A DNA stretch of 64,000 nt from Hofstenia miamia. Taxonomy: Eukaryota; Xenacoelomorpha; Acoela. Numbering within the stretch: position 1 is the first letter of the stretch; each line of letters opens with the position of its first letter. Shown here piece by piece: positions 21,706 to 33,325 of this stretch. The translations under genes and the position numbers were made by a program. A model generated the notes under the pieces. The model was not told the DNA's origin and made no database searches. It saw only the letters and a list, made by a program, of their open reading frames with translations. The stretch spans positions 6,005,957-6,069,956 of the forward strand of contig SCFE01000001.1 of NCBI GenBank assembly GCA_004352715.1. Direction: 5' to 3'.

Positions 21706-22633
21706 TATTTTTTCTGCAATGCAAAATTCAATTTCGGAAAGAGAGGGTTTCTATTAGATTCACGTGGTACAGATTTTCTAGTACAGTTTTGTAAATTGTT
21801 CGTTTAGAAGTACTAAATCCTCAGGGGTGTACACGAATGCTTGTTCAGAAGGCTCGGTTCACCTTGTTAGCCCCTTAGTTAAATTTGTATTAGGGATTTT
21901 TTGTGTTGGATTGTATTTTGTGAGAAATTTTGAAAAAATATAATTTAAAAATTCAGTATTCAATTATAAAGCCTCCCCTTTGTTAGTTATTTATTAATGC
22001 AATACTGTTTGTTTTCATTAAAATTCCAGTTAGACTAAACAGTACATAAACAAGAATCAAATTGGACTTCAACCATTTCACTTTATTGAATATCAAGTTT
22101 GTGTTGGCATAGCTTGTTTATTCTTTACTGATATAATTTCTTTAATCAGTTTTGACATAAAATATTTTGTTTACCTATTTCTGTAGAAACAAAATGTTTC
22201 AAACAAATATTTCTTGATTTTAATCAAATTTAAGTGTTGAAAATTTTTAGAAATTGTTTATTTAAAAGAATGAAATTAATACAACAAAATATAAAACAAT
22301 CTTGAGATATATTGTGTTATGTAATTTATGGAAATGTATCATTTTTAAAGCCAGTATTAAATGCTAAATTTTGTTTTATCGAATTACATATGTAATTTTG
22401 CAAAGCTTGAAATACATTATATTTATGGGGCATTTTACTTTGGTTTGAATCGTTCAATTTTGAGAATGATATATGTGCAACATTTCCTCTTTTTAATCAG
22501 GCAATGACACTATCATTATGTTATCTCCTTGGTGTAGAATTCTGTCTCAAACAACATGTTTAAACATACTAGTACCTTATGACCTATTTTAGAAATATGC
22601 TTTAGCTATTCAATTTTTTACATATGCTTTTGT
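20440..22633. other. AT-rich non-coding stretch, copy B
   Basis: No gene. A (TA)n microsatellite lies at 21672-21703. Confidence 0.6.
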
Positions 22634-22963
22634 AAAGGGTGGGACTTTAAAAACAAAGACCCAGTTCCGAAAAATTAAGTTTCTTCCTTAATATATAAAT
22701 ATCAATGTGATGAGTGTAAAAAACCATACATCGGAGAAACTAAAATACATCTAGAAACCAGAATAAAAGAACATCTAAATGGGCACCTAAGATCAGAAAT
22801 ATATTTACACAAACATACTGCAAGTGAAGATAATTTTTATATTATACAAAGATCAAACTATCCAAAAAGCGGCGAAGCGATTTCAGACAATCAATTATCA
22901 AATTTGTCAATATTTGCAGTTAAACAGCAACTTAAATTAATCGAACTAAAGTGGTTTCTGTAA
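22634..22963 (+). mobile_element. Penelope-like element, GIY-YIG endonuclease remnant, copy B
   Basis: Identical reading to 7325-7600 (frame 22688-22963), including CDECKKPYIGET and TRIKEH. Confidence 0.75.
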
Positions 22964-23970
22964 AGAAATTTGTACAATTTGTTTAAAACAGTTTGTTACT
23001 TTTATTTTTGGATACTAACCTTAAATTGCAATTTTTTGTATGTCTATATATACATATAAATATCCGTACATGAATAAGTATATATAATTTTTTTAGTATA
23101 GTCTGTTTCATATGTAGTGAAAATTTATGTATTAAGCCCATTGATATACACAATATGAAAAATTCAACTGTTGCACAAATTAAAGTCACAACTGCCCATT
23201 TTTAAAAATCCTTAATTCGCTACCACATTAGTTTTTTCGCAGAACGTTGATGAATCCATGCAGTTATGCTTGAACATGAACGCAGCCTGATATATATTTT
23301 TCTAAAGTGCATAAAAGTGTGATAATATGTAAATTAAATCTGTAATTTTAATTTCATAGCAATGATTGAGATACAAATTCTGGACATATAGTGACTTAAA
23401 CATGGAAGGTAGCAACTTCAATATAATTTTCATCTCCAAAAACTGAATAATAACACCATGAATTGTTTCTACTAGCAAATTCTTTTGCACAACTAATCAA
23501 ATTCAAACTAAAATTTAGCAACACAAATAATGAACAAATAGTGAAGATGAAGAATAAAAGATGAAAATGCGTGCATTTTGCTATCTTGTCTGTGCTTGCT
23601 CAGGCAAAAAGAGAGTTCAGGCGGCAATTCTCCTGCTTCCACACTCACTGATATTATCATTTATCGTTTATATTAACTTTGTTAATTGAGTATTTGACAA
23701 AATTTACAGCTCTAATTACCAGAATGAGCTTACTTTAACTGCTCGAACCTGTTTTATGAATTCCCTTATTATAGTAAACTATAATAAATTATTGTACAAA
23801 TTAATTTTGAAACTAATGCAAATGCATAACATGATTTTTGAAAATTATTAGATTTTGCATCAATTTATATTATATAGTTCGTGTATATAATAATTGCCTT
23901 CCCTGATTTCTCTTGTATTAATTAATAATTATTCAAAATGCATATACATTTTCAGATATATTGTACTTAC
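22964..23970. other. AT-rich non-coding stretch, copy B
   Basis: No gene seen. It carries the single substitution from copy A that I noticed in this part (T at about 23146). Confidence 0.5.
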
Positions 23971-23979
23971 TAAACTACA

Positions 23980-24207
23980 ATGAGTCTGCAATTTCGCAGT
24001 TCACTGCGCAATTTGAGCAATGTATGGATAACATTAGCAAATTTAATATTTAAACAAGAAATAGATGTACTTAACATTGACCAAATCTTAAGGGACTGGA
24101 AGAAACCACTCGCGACAGCCACAAAACTGTGTTTTTCCGAAAATGTCGAATATATACCATTGGTTCAACCTATGTCGCGTTTGGCAGTAATCAATTTTAC
24201 GAAGTGA
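23980..24207 (+). CDS. unassigned 75-residue ORF, copy B
   Basis: Identical to 8617-8844. Function unknown and coding status doubtful. Confidence 0.2.
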   Translation: MSLQFRSSLRNLSNVWITLANLIFKQEIDVLNIDQILRDWKKPLATATKLCFSENVEYIPLVQPMSRLAVINFTK

Positions 24208-24246
24208 AAACTAGCATTAAATATAGCCAAACCTGTCATGCGTTTC

Positions 24247-24832
24247 TTAAATATTAAAATTTAATCTTTTTTTTAAAAAATTTTGTAAAACTGCATGAAA
24301 TGTAGTATTACATGCAATATAAATGGTGGGATTGATGACAGAGGATGCGCCTACTAGCTGAACACTGAGCAAATACATCCACGAGTCAGCCGTAAGATTG
24401 AGTCCAAGATTGAATACATCATCGAATATGTACAAAATTGCATAAATTGCATTAGGATAGTTACAAATGACAAATTCAGCAACCAAAATAATACATATCG
24501 TAGTAGCCTTCTGCTGCGATTTCGAGGATTTACTCAATTTCGTTCTGCTTCTGAAAACCACTTTCCAGATAATAACTGAATACATGGTTGATATCAAAAA
24601 GGTACAGGTTGATAGAAACGTCAGGTATGAGACCAAAAACATTACTTTGCCATAGTGTGGCCATGTTGGAAGTAAGTAAATACAATTATTGTTGTGTCCA
24701 GCTCCAGACATAAATAGATTGTACCACATGCAGATGGCACCAGTGATGTATGCACCAAAAATGAGGGTGCAAAGAATACCGTGAGAACTACTGAACTCTT
24801 TATATCTATGAGGATAAATAACTGCAATGAAC
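24247..24832 (-). CDS. class A GPCR terminal exon (TM4-TM7), copy B
   Basis: The exon starts at 24832 after the acceptor AATTTAG and ends in TAA at 24247. Exon 1 (33325-32976) ends with AG and this exon begins with G, completing the Arg codon of the motif. The join is ITLD-R-FIAVIYPHRY, a normal TM3/loop 2 boundary, giving a 311-residue receptor. TM4 follows, then extracellular loop 2 with its cysteine (NNNCIYL), TM5, a basic loop 3 (SRTKLSKSSKSQQKA), TM6 (EFVICNYPNAIYAIL), TM7 (VINPTIYIACNTTF) and a short lysine-rich tail. All class A landmarks are there except that TM6 has CNYP instead of CWxP. The intron to exon 1 is 8143 bp and contains no other recognised exon of this gene. Ligand unknown. 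Confidence 0.85.
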
Positions 24833-27800
24833 CTAAATTTGTAATTTAATAATTTTAGCTTTACAGACAATCTGAAAAACATTGAAATATGGAAGGTTTC
24901 ATTTACTAAAATTATGTTAAGTACTAATGATGAGGTGCTATCAGAGGCACAGCAAGAAAAAACATACGAGGGGGTGCATTAGCAAAATTTCTGCCCCTTC
25001 AATAGTGCAATCTTGATAGCCAATATAATATTAAAATGTGCAAAATATTATGTAAGACATATGAGTATGTTTGGTGATTGATATATATTAAAACACTCAC
25101 TTGAAAAAGAATGATAGGAAATCTATACTATTTCAAATTCAAATAGTTATTCATAAGGTAGGTTCACTTTTGCTACCTTTGTTATAAATGCAAGTTGGTC
25201 AAAAAAAGTATCTTGACATTGGGCTTATCAATTCATAATTTGATCAGCAAACATGGGAAAAATCAAATAATACTCTCAGTCAAACATTACGATAAATTGC
25301 CATTGAAAAAATCATTGTCAGAGCATTTTTGCCATCTTTTCATTATGCAAATTTTTGCCTTTGCTTTTTTACTAACCTAATTATAAATTTCCTAATGTTG
25401 ACAAAATGATAAAAAAATATCTTGCATGTAGTCTAAAATTACATTCTATATTCATTACAAAACAATTTAAGTTTCAAAACAAAAGTCTATCTCACGCAAT
25501 CCCATTGAAATTAATCACTTAAAATTAAGAGCATTTAATGTTCCCCTACCCTAATTCAATGTTAAAAATGCTTCTGCTAAAAGTCTATGTACATAAGCAA
25601 AACTTAGTTGACAAATCAATATGATGTGAAAAATTCAAATGCACATATAAAAAACCAATGACTGTTTCTTCAATTGTAATGATAAATTTATATTACACTA
25701 TCCATTTTCAAATTTTCTTTCAAATATGTTTCACAAAATATGAGCAAAAAGTTTTCCAGTCGGTCACCACTCATCATTGTTTTCAACCAATTCTTGATCA
25801 TTCTGAGCTTACTTAGAGATCATTTGCTGGAAACAGCAGTCAATTGAATGTAAATGCTTCAACAGGAAAAGTGGAAATATGTGTTTTTTATTCTAACTTT
25901 CACTAATCTGAAATTATATCTGACCAAATTTTAGTGGTATATCAAAATGATAGTTGAAAGCAAAATAAATTATGTCAAATACAAAATAATACAAAGATGA
26001 GATTATTAAAACATAGAAGTGGTGCACAGAAGGGGGTATCAAAATCGATTTTGACTAGTTAAATTTATTCATTATTGGTAAAAAAACTGAAATAATTTTT
26101 AAATTCGTGGATTTAACTGCGATTTTGTTCACTTACACGATTACAACAGAGATGTCCCCCAATTAGAAAATTCTGCATATGCCCTGAAACTTAAGATAAA
26201 AAATTGAGATTGACTAGGTAATGATTGGGATGCACCTTGTTGATTCTTCTATGGCATCAGATAAAAATAACTTAGACCTACCAAATGTTAATGATATATC
26301 TCAAGCATAGAACTAGAAAGACAGATTAGCAATAGAAAATATAAATGTAATTTTTCTGAATTGAAAGCTGCTTAGAAAAAAGTTAAGTAAAACTATTTAG
26401 GCCTACTCAAAGAGTTCCTTAATAAACTAATTATGTTTCATTTAAGAAAAGCTTGCATATGGAAATGAAATTGTCTTCTATTTCCATTCCATTTCCACAA
26501 CTATTTTAAAACATTTCCATAATTTTCCATAAATGTCTAGATCTTTCCAAAACTCTTAGAACTAGTGATTATGGTTCTGCAGGACAAGTATTTTTGTTTA
26601 GTTTCATTGGATTTTAGCCTAGTCATTTACCAGCCATGCTTCATAAGCTTTTGGGATAGAGTGGGCCTCCATAACCCTGCTAGTGGTTAACTAAGCTGAC
26701 TATAAGTTGAACCAAAATTACTATTCAGTGCTAATAGGTGATATTATTGGTCATAGCAAAATGACTATTTGATATTAGATGTCACAAATGGGACTAGGCA
26801 CAGTTTTAGAATTGCACTAACCATACAAAACTATTTCCATATCAGGGCTAGTGTTCTGGTCCTTTAGCAGGTGTAGCCGCATTCAACTGTCGGTTGTGCA
26901 GTCAAAGACTTTGTTTTACTACTAAAACATTAGCTAAAATTCATTTCTGAAATTTATTAATGCATTAATGCATGTACAAGAGTATAGTTAATATGAAAGG
27001 TCACATTATATCCCCAATTTGCATTCATTATCAGATATTTACATGCTGCACCTGCAACACAGAATGGATGTGAAAACCTGTGTATTGGATGAGGAAATAC
27101 TACTTCCAATAAAAAAGCAGCTCCGCCCAGCCCATGCTAACGAAATTTTAGTTATTTGCTAACTTAAAATTTTTTAACTTTATGATGAACAATTTGTTTC
27201 CATGATTTATATTTTATTGTTGATTTTAAATCTTAGAAATTTTCAAGATATTCTTTAATTGTTCAAAGTATGAGCATGCTTGAACCTTTGCATTGAACTT
27301 ATTAGTAGTAAAAAACGTCGACTACAACAAAAAATTCCCAGCTAACAGCCGGATACGTCTAAAGCCTTAAAGCCAACTGCCAGATATGTCCAACGTCTTA
27401 CTGCCAACTGCCCTCTAAGTACAAAACTTATTTTGCACACGGCTACTGCTAAGAAAATTGCATTACCACAGAACAGCACCTTAGGCCTTGAAAATAGAAC
27501 TGCTTTAGTTGTAACAGTGTGCTGAAGCAAATATTCAGTCAATGAGGTTTACATTAACAAGATTTTGACTTGTATTCGTCATGTGTTCTTTTGAAATCTC
27601 TTGTTCAAGCAGAGATCGCACAAATGAAATAACTTTTTAAGACTGACTAGCCTGGTAGTTTATACAAGCCTCTTCCTATTTTGGAGAAAGTGTTGAGCAC
27701 TCTGTATGACTTGTTATAAAACAATTTTTACTGTTCTTAAAACATTTATATTTTCTTAAGCACATTTAGGGTGTGTTTAACATTTTCCATGGTGTTGAGA

Positions 27801-27962
27801 ATGATTGTTTTTGAATTTTTATTTCCACAAAATTCCATTTTATTTTCATTTCCCAATCTGGAAATGGAATGGAATGGATATTATCTTATTTGGGGTGCAT
27901 CACCCCCATCACCCCTGGTTAGCTGGGCCCCTGTGTGCTATGTAAATTTTTAATCTGCGTTT

Positions 27963-27965
<3 letters not shown>
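24833..27965. other. intron sequence of the GPCR gene (copy B part)
   Basis: Lies within the 8.1-kb intron on the minus strand. No coding signal. It contains the patch (about 25746-26845) that differs from copy A. Confidence 0.55.

Positions 27966-27999
<34 letters not shown>
27966..27999. repeat. (TA)n microsatellite at the right end of copy B
   Basis: A 34-bp TA run where identity with copy A ends. Confidence 0.9.
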
Positions 28000-28002
<3 letters not shown>

Positions 28003-28576
28003 ATATATATAGACCATAGTTCCTAATATTTCAATTTTTCAAACAGCTTAGGCATGGATTTTTGATATGTTCATTGTGATCGTATATTACATGTCAATAA
28101 CTTTTTATTAATTTGAAATAATATATTGTTAAAATTTTGTTCATTAGAATTAAAAGTGACCAGTAAAGGTTCGATTAAGGAATTTATAAATTTATTTTTG
28201 CTTAAGTTCACGATTTTAATCAGGATAGCAAATTGCTAAAAGAAAAAATTAGCATTAAAGTTAGTAATTGTTAATTGGACTTAAGATTAACTATTTATAA
28301 ATAAACTTTGCTTGGTACCACAATATTTTCCTCATATGTTATAAATATGTATCAAGGTTTTTTAGATGACGTGCTCATCTATAATTATTATTTTACCCTT
28401 TCTCGGTTCCCCAAACCATTTATTCTATGCAGCATAAATTAATCAAAACGAATCAGATAAATCACACATACATGTTAAGAATTTCTAATTGTAAATTCAT
28501 ACTAATTTACATCAGGAATTTACCTAAAATTGTTGCATCTAATAGCCTGAAAAAAAGTTGATTTGTTCACAAGAAA

Positions 28577-28795
28577 TGTTTCAATAACTTGGAGTGGAGT
28601 TTGATAGCATCATATCATTACAAAATTTTTTTCAACAATAAATTAATAAGTGGAAATTGCTGGGAAAATGTCTCCCTGGCCGCTACCAATAACGGAGAAA
28701 AGTCCGTTTTGCCTATTGAATTATCTGCCAGTACGATTGAAGTGAAAATTTCAAATTCATTAATGTACGATTCCTTGCGGAGTACTAAATAAATG
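28577..28795 (+). CDS. possible terminal exon, unassigned
   Basis: A frame open from an acceptor-like TTTGTTCACAAG at about 28576 to the TAA at 28790-28792 reads FNNLEWSLIASYHY and then SGNCWENVSLAATNNGEKSV. It has more mixed codons than the surrounding DNA and an AATAAA overlapping the stop. I do not recognise it. It lies in the big intron of the minus-strand GPCR gene, on the other strand. It could be a transposon scrap. Confidence 0.3.
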
Positions 28796-30700
28796 TTTAA
28801 GTAAGTAGTGTCTCGTACTGATTTATAAGAAATAAAATAAAATATTAAGTATCGAATATTTTACTTGCCATATATACTTATATGTGAAATCAGTTATAAA
28901 GATTTATAAATTGGTATATTAGCAATATTGATGAAAATATACAAAACAATGGAATAACTGTCGTCCTAAATTGTTTAGCGTAATCAATAACTAAGTTCAA
29001 AATATGGATGTTATCTGATATTATTTCTGCATTTGCAACTATTTATTAATATATATACTTCATAAGAATTGATGAATCATGTAATTGAGTTCCCAAAACA
29101 CCATGCCAAAATTTGATAACTCTCTTTAGTGCAACCTGGCTAAAAATTGACTGGGCTTTCACTAGATGGATTAGCCCATTATCAAATGCATGGAAAAATA
29201 CATGGAATAATATTTGTTGAATGCTGATCAGATAAATAATGCAAAATAGTTTTTTTGGTAAAAAAACTTTCAATTGGAACTCTAAACTATTATCAAAATT
29301 TTCAAATTAAAATTAACTTCGAGTAGTTTAATATACCAAAATTTTATCATTAGATGCAAAAAGGTTGAAATAAACTGGTGCAATCAAAAATCAAAGTTCA
29401 CAAATTTGTAAATATTCTAAAAATAGAAATAGAAACTTTGAGAATATTTGTAAGGAGAAAATAAATATTGATTGTTACATATTTAGATGTTGATATAGAT
29501 GTTGATATTGACAAATATTTCGATAAATTTCTCTTAAAAAGACACATAAAAAGGCTTCTGGCCTCCCATGTTTGATCAAAAATGAAAATTTTATTAAAAA
29601 AATAATTTTTTATTAATTTTTATGCAAATTTTAGCAAAGTAATTTAATAGATTTTGTATAAAACTTTGGTAAAATATCAATAAAAAATTGGTAAAACTTT
29701 GGTAAAATATTAATAATTAATAAATTCAAATAGTAAGAAATTTAATAATTAAATAGAGAATTTAAATTTATAAATATCAAACAAATGCCTATGTGTTTGA
29801 CACAAATCCAATAGTGCAATGACAAAATTAATAAACACAAATATGGAATTCTCTGACTATATGTACATTAACAACAAGGTGAGATGCTGCAAATACAAAA
29901 TTTTCTTTAATATTTTGCACATAGTGAAAGCATTTTCATTGTTATTATCATTTAACCTTTAAATAACATTGCGTTACAAATTTACAATACTGAGTAAATA
30001 AAATTTATTTTACCCAAGCAATCATAAATAAATTATTCTTACAGTATATTGAGTCATATATATTATTATGAGAAAAGTACTCATAAATGACCTTATTGGC
30101 ACTGAATTGTTATGAAAACTTGATTTTAACTTTTGTGTGCAAAAATATTTTATTTTATAGCATTTGCCAACCTCAAATTGAATATAATAGATTGATAAAA
30201 AAAACTAATTTTTATCAACTTTCTTTGGTAAATTTTCAATAAAACAGTTGATGAATTTAAAATGGAAATTTTATTAATTTTCTTTAATTGAAAATCAATT
30301 TTTATCAATAAAAATTTTGCAATCTATAAAAATTCACTAAATAATTAATAAAAAATTAATTTTCTTTAATTTTTTCAGTAAATTTTCAATTTTGAAAGAC
30401 ATGGGGTTAGATACTTATACCACCTCAGAAATTCACATTCAGCTACTGCATGCAATTTGCTTATCGCAACTACACTATTTTTCATTATTATTTATTAATT
30501 TTAATACAAGAAGCCGCTATTTATTATCAAAAACTTTTAATTGGCCATTAAAAACATAAATTTTGCACGTAAGCATGATCATGTTTGTGAATACAGACGA
30601 AAGTATAATATATTATCCCCGCTATATCAAGTATAATTCAATGCAGCTTCAATTTTTTTAAGTATAAATAAGGCCGACATTCAATTTCTTTTCTTGATAA
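28796..30700. other. AT-rich intron sequence
   Basis: No gene recognised. From about 29340 to 30400 the sequence is very AT-rich, with repeated AATTTTTATTAA and TTGGTAAAAT-type words. The minus-strand ORF at 29046-29273 (75 residues) is unassigned and weak. Confidence 0.5.
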
Positions 30701-30707
30701 TTACTTA

Positions 30708-30926
30708 AAAGTAAATCCTCGATCACATGCGTTTATTTGTAGCAGTATTTCATATCCTAGTTTTCATCGAGCAGCCTCTAATATTTGGAATGATTTGGAT
30801 AATGAGACTAGAGTAGAAAAAAATTATAAAAAATTTGGAAAAAATTTAAAATGTGCACTTTTCCATCAACAAAATACAATCGGAGACACAAACATTCTAA
30901 ACACATTTACTGATTTTTTACAATGA
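30708..30926 (+). mobile_element. LINE ORF2 C-terminal remnant
   Basis: An open frame of 72 codons ends in TGA at 30924. It reads PRSHAFICSSISYPSFHRAA and then IWNDLDNETRVEKNYKKFGK. This is the usual C-terminal pattern of CR1/jockey-type LINE polyproteins: a basic stretch, then (F)WNxLPxxLR, then a run of spaced Phe/Lys before the end. No poly(A) tail or target duplication seen. Decayed. Confidence 0.5.
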
Positions 30927-31065
30927 GCTCACCACATACATAGGCGCACACACACAAAGTTATTATTTTTATATATTTCATATTTAGTTTGTAGATTAAT
31001 TGTAACTTTTTAGGAAATATATTTATTTGACTCTTATCATTAATTTTACAAATTACAAGTAATCA

Positions 31066-31212
31066 AACAAAATATTTCAACAAATAAGAAGAAAAAAGTC
31101 TGATTTTAAAAAAATATTCTTTGAAAAATTAAATAATACAAAGGAAAAATGGCGATATTTTTATAAAACTCTGAAAAAATTAAAGGGATTTCAAATGACA
31201 TTAACGAATTAA
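31066..31212 (+). mobile_element. LINE linker remnant
   Basis: A 48-codon frame with RRKKSDFKKIFFEKLNNTKE then KWRYFYKTLKKLKG, like the basic region between endonuclease and RT of LINE ORF2. It lies downstream of a C-terminal piece, so it belongs to a different insertion or a rearranged copy. Confidence 0.35.
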
Positions 31213-31589
31213 GAATTGATATTCAAATTACGACAGAAAAAGAAAAATAGTAAACCACCTAAATACAGAATCTAATGAATGATATGTCAAAAAAGCCATC
31301 CAAATCTACGTTTTTGACTTAAGTGACACCAGGAAAGAATATTCGCAAAATGTTTATGTTATTTAGTTATTCTGCTGCAAATCTTGATTGTTTCGTTTGT
31401 AAACAACAATTTGAGTTGTTAGTTTACAGAATTAATTTTAAATAAAGTACTTTGAAATGTAGTCTGCTGCATTGGACAATTAATGAATATTTTTTACATT
31501 TTTGTTGAATACATGCTTGTGACCAAACTATTATAAGTAATGATCTTCCTTTTCTTTTAAAACAATCTTAAGTTTCACTGTTATTTAAT

Positions 31590-31820
31590 AAAGGAGGCCC
31601 GCTAGATCACACAAACTATCGGCAAATTAGCATAACAAGCCTTTTCTCAGAAATATTATCAAGTAATCAATTATAGGATTTCGACCTAAATTATTTAAAT
31701 TTAAATATAAATGTACTCAAAGCAGTAGCTTTACTTGATCTAAGTAAAGCAATAAATTTCCATATTTTAAATGAAAAATTAGGGCAGCAAGGTTATATTT
31801 TCAATTCAAAAAATTTATAA
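31590..31820 (+). mobile_element. LINE reverse transcriptase remnant
   Basis: The frame reads KGGPLDHTNYRQISITSLFS, then a TAG stop, then ALLDLSKAINFHILNEKLGQ. These match the LINE RT segments xKGdPxDxxNYRPISLL and motif A (LDLSKAFD). The second catalytic-region Asp of motif A is Asn and there is an in-frame stop, so it is inactive. Confidence 0.6.
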
Positions 31821-32667
31821 TGAGCTTTCTAAGCAATTGCAAAAAACTAGTAAAAATTGACAGCAGTTTTGCAGAATATAATATTACAAAAGAACAGTAT
31901 TATAGCCGCATTTTAATTGTTTTGTATGTAAATGCCTCAATTTAACATTTCTTTAGCTAAAGAACAAAGAAAGTTTACTAAAATGTTAAAATTCATTCTT
32001 GTAATCATGAAATTATTCTAAGCAAATGTGTAAATATTTTGATGTATAAATAAACAGTTACTTAAAATTGATCATTTTCTTTCCCAAAAATCAAAAAAAT
32101 GACATCTGGAGTCAACTATGTGAAAATTTGCATCATGTACGAAACACTTTTCATGTAAAACTAATTAATTTATTTTCCTGAATCAATTTAATTACTTTCA
32201 AAAATTTTTAAATAGGCATTTATATTAAAAAGCATGAGTCTATAACGCAATTATAGATATAATATTTTGGCCCCGAGTTAATTTATTCACTATTAATTTC
32301 TATGTATGATTAATATGTTTATTCATGAATTAAGTTCACAAAGTTTTCTTAATAATTTCATCAAAATCAATAAAGTAATAAAACACTTTTAGTATCAATA
32401 ATTGTCAAGATGCAGTTCTTTCAGATGTTCAATATTATAGATATAGTATCGATATAAAACATGTGAAAAATTAGAAACACTTCAAGAAAATAATCAAACA
32501 AATTTTATTAAACAAACAAAAATTATAATAAACTCAATGCATTGTCGAATTATTTTTAAAACTGCCCTTTAATTAACAATGCATATGCAAATAGTTTTGT
32601 AAATATTTTTGCATGTTTTAGTTTGTAGACTTTATATAACTTTTAGCAATAAATTTGCTCTAACTCT

Positions 32668-32730
<63 letters not shown>

Positions 32731-32975
32731 ATAATTATCATTATTATTGTTATTACTCATTTATTTATTAATGTATTTATTTTTATGCTACAAATTTGTT
32801 TATTTGGCTTTCATTTAGATAGAAGAACAATTCCCTTTTGAATAATTTCTAAAGTTTTTTTCTTCATTATTAATTAACAAATTACGTTATCTAAATACTT
32901 CCCAGTACATTTTAATTAAGGAAGAGTTCATAATTAAACATAGATTTACTATTGAATATTATTGAAATTTCTTAC
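31821..32975. other. AT-rich intron sequence with (TA)n and (TTA)n
   Basis: No gene. (TA)n at about 32671-32698 runs directly into (TTA)n at about 32699-32728. Confidence 0.6.
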
Positions 32976-33325
32976 CTATCCAGCGTGATAATAATGATAT
33001 GAAACCAAGATGATCCAATGAAAGCCCACATCAAATATGTACTGTACATCAACCGGCAATAAACTTCGCCCCAAATGCCATTAGGTGGCACAATATACGA
33101 CTGGACAATTGTCTTGAATACGAGCAATGTTGATGTTGAGAAATCAGTGAAGGCTAAACTTGTAAACATGGTATTTGACGACGATCTTTTAAGTTCTATG
33201 CTGTAAAAATATGCAATAATTATAACAATATTTAAAATAATTGCTAATATACATTCGGCAGATGTGAATACCCATAGAAAGAATGGCTGATCTTCTAAAA
33301 AGGCTTCTTGTGTTAAATTTTCCAT
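32976..33325 (-). CDS. class A GPCR exon 1 (TM1-TM3)
   Basis: The start Met at 33325 is followed by a short N-terminus with an Asn-glycosylation site (NLT, residue 3). TM1 is ECILAIILNIVIIIAYF with the conserved Asn. TM2 is LAFTDFSTSTLLVF with the LAxxD aspartate. An extracellular loop 1 Trp (GIW) precedes the TM3 disulfide cysteine (YCRLMYSTY). TM3 ends at ITLDR. The exon is 350 bp and ends in phase 2, with AG before the donor GTAAG. It fits exactly onto the G that opens the exon at 24832 (copy B). The DRY motif becomes LDRF, with the intron inside the Arg codon, a position used by many animal GPCR genes. Intact. Confidence 0.85.

Larger units (their letters stand above)
18622..27999. repeat. 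9.4-kb direct duplication, copy B
   Basis: Near-identical partner of 3264-12650. Here the left end is complete and starts with the MITE TIR. The right end stops in a (TA)n run at 27966-27999, after which the sequence (GCCATATATATAGACC) is unrelated to copy A. Confidence 0.95.
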
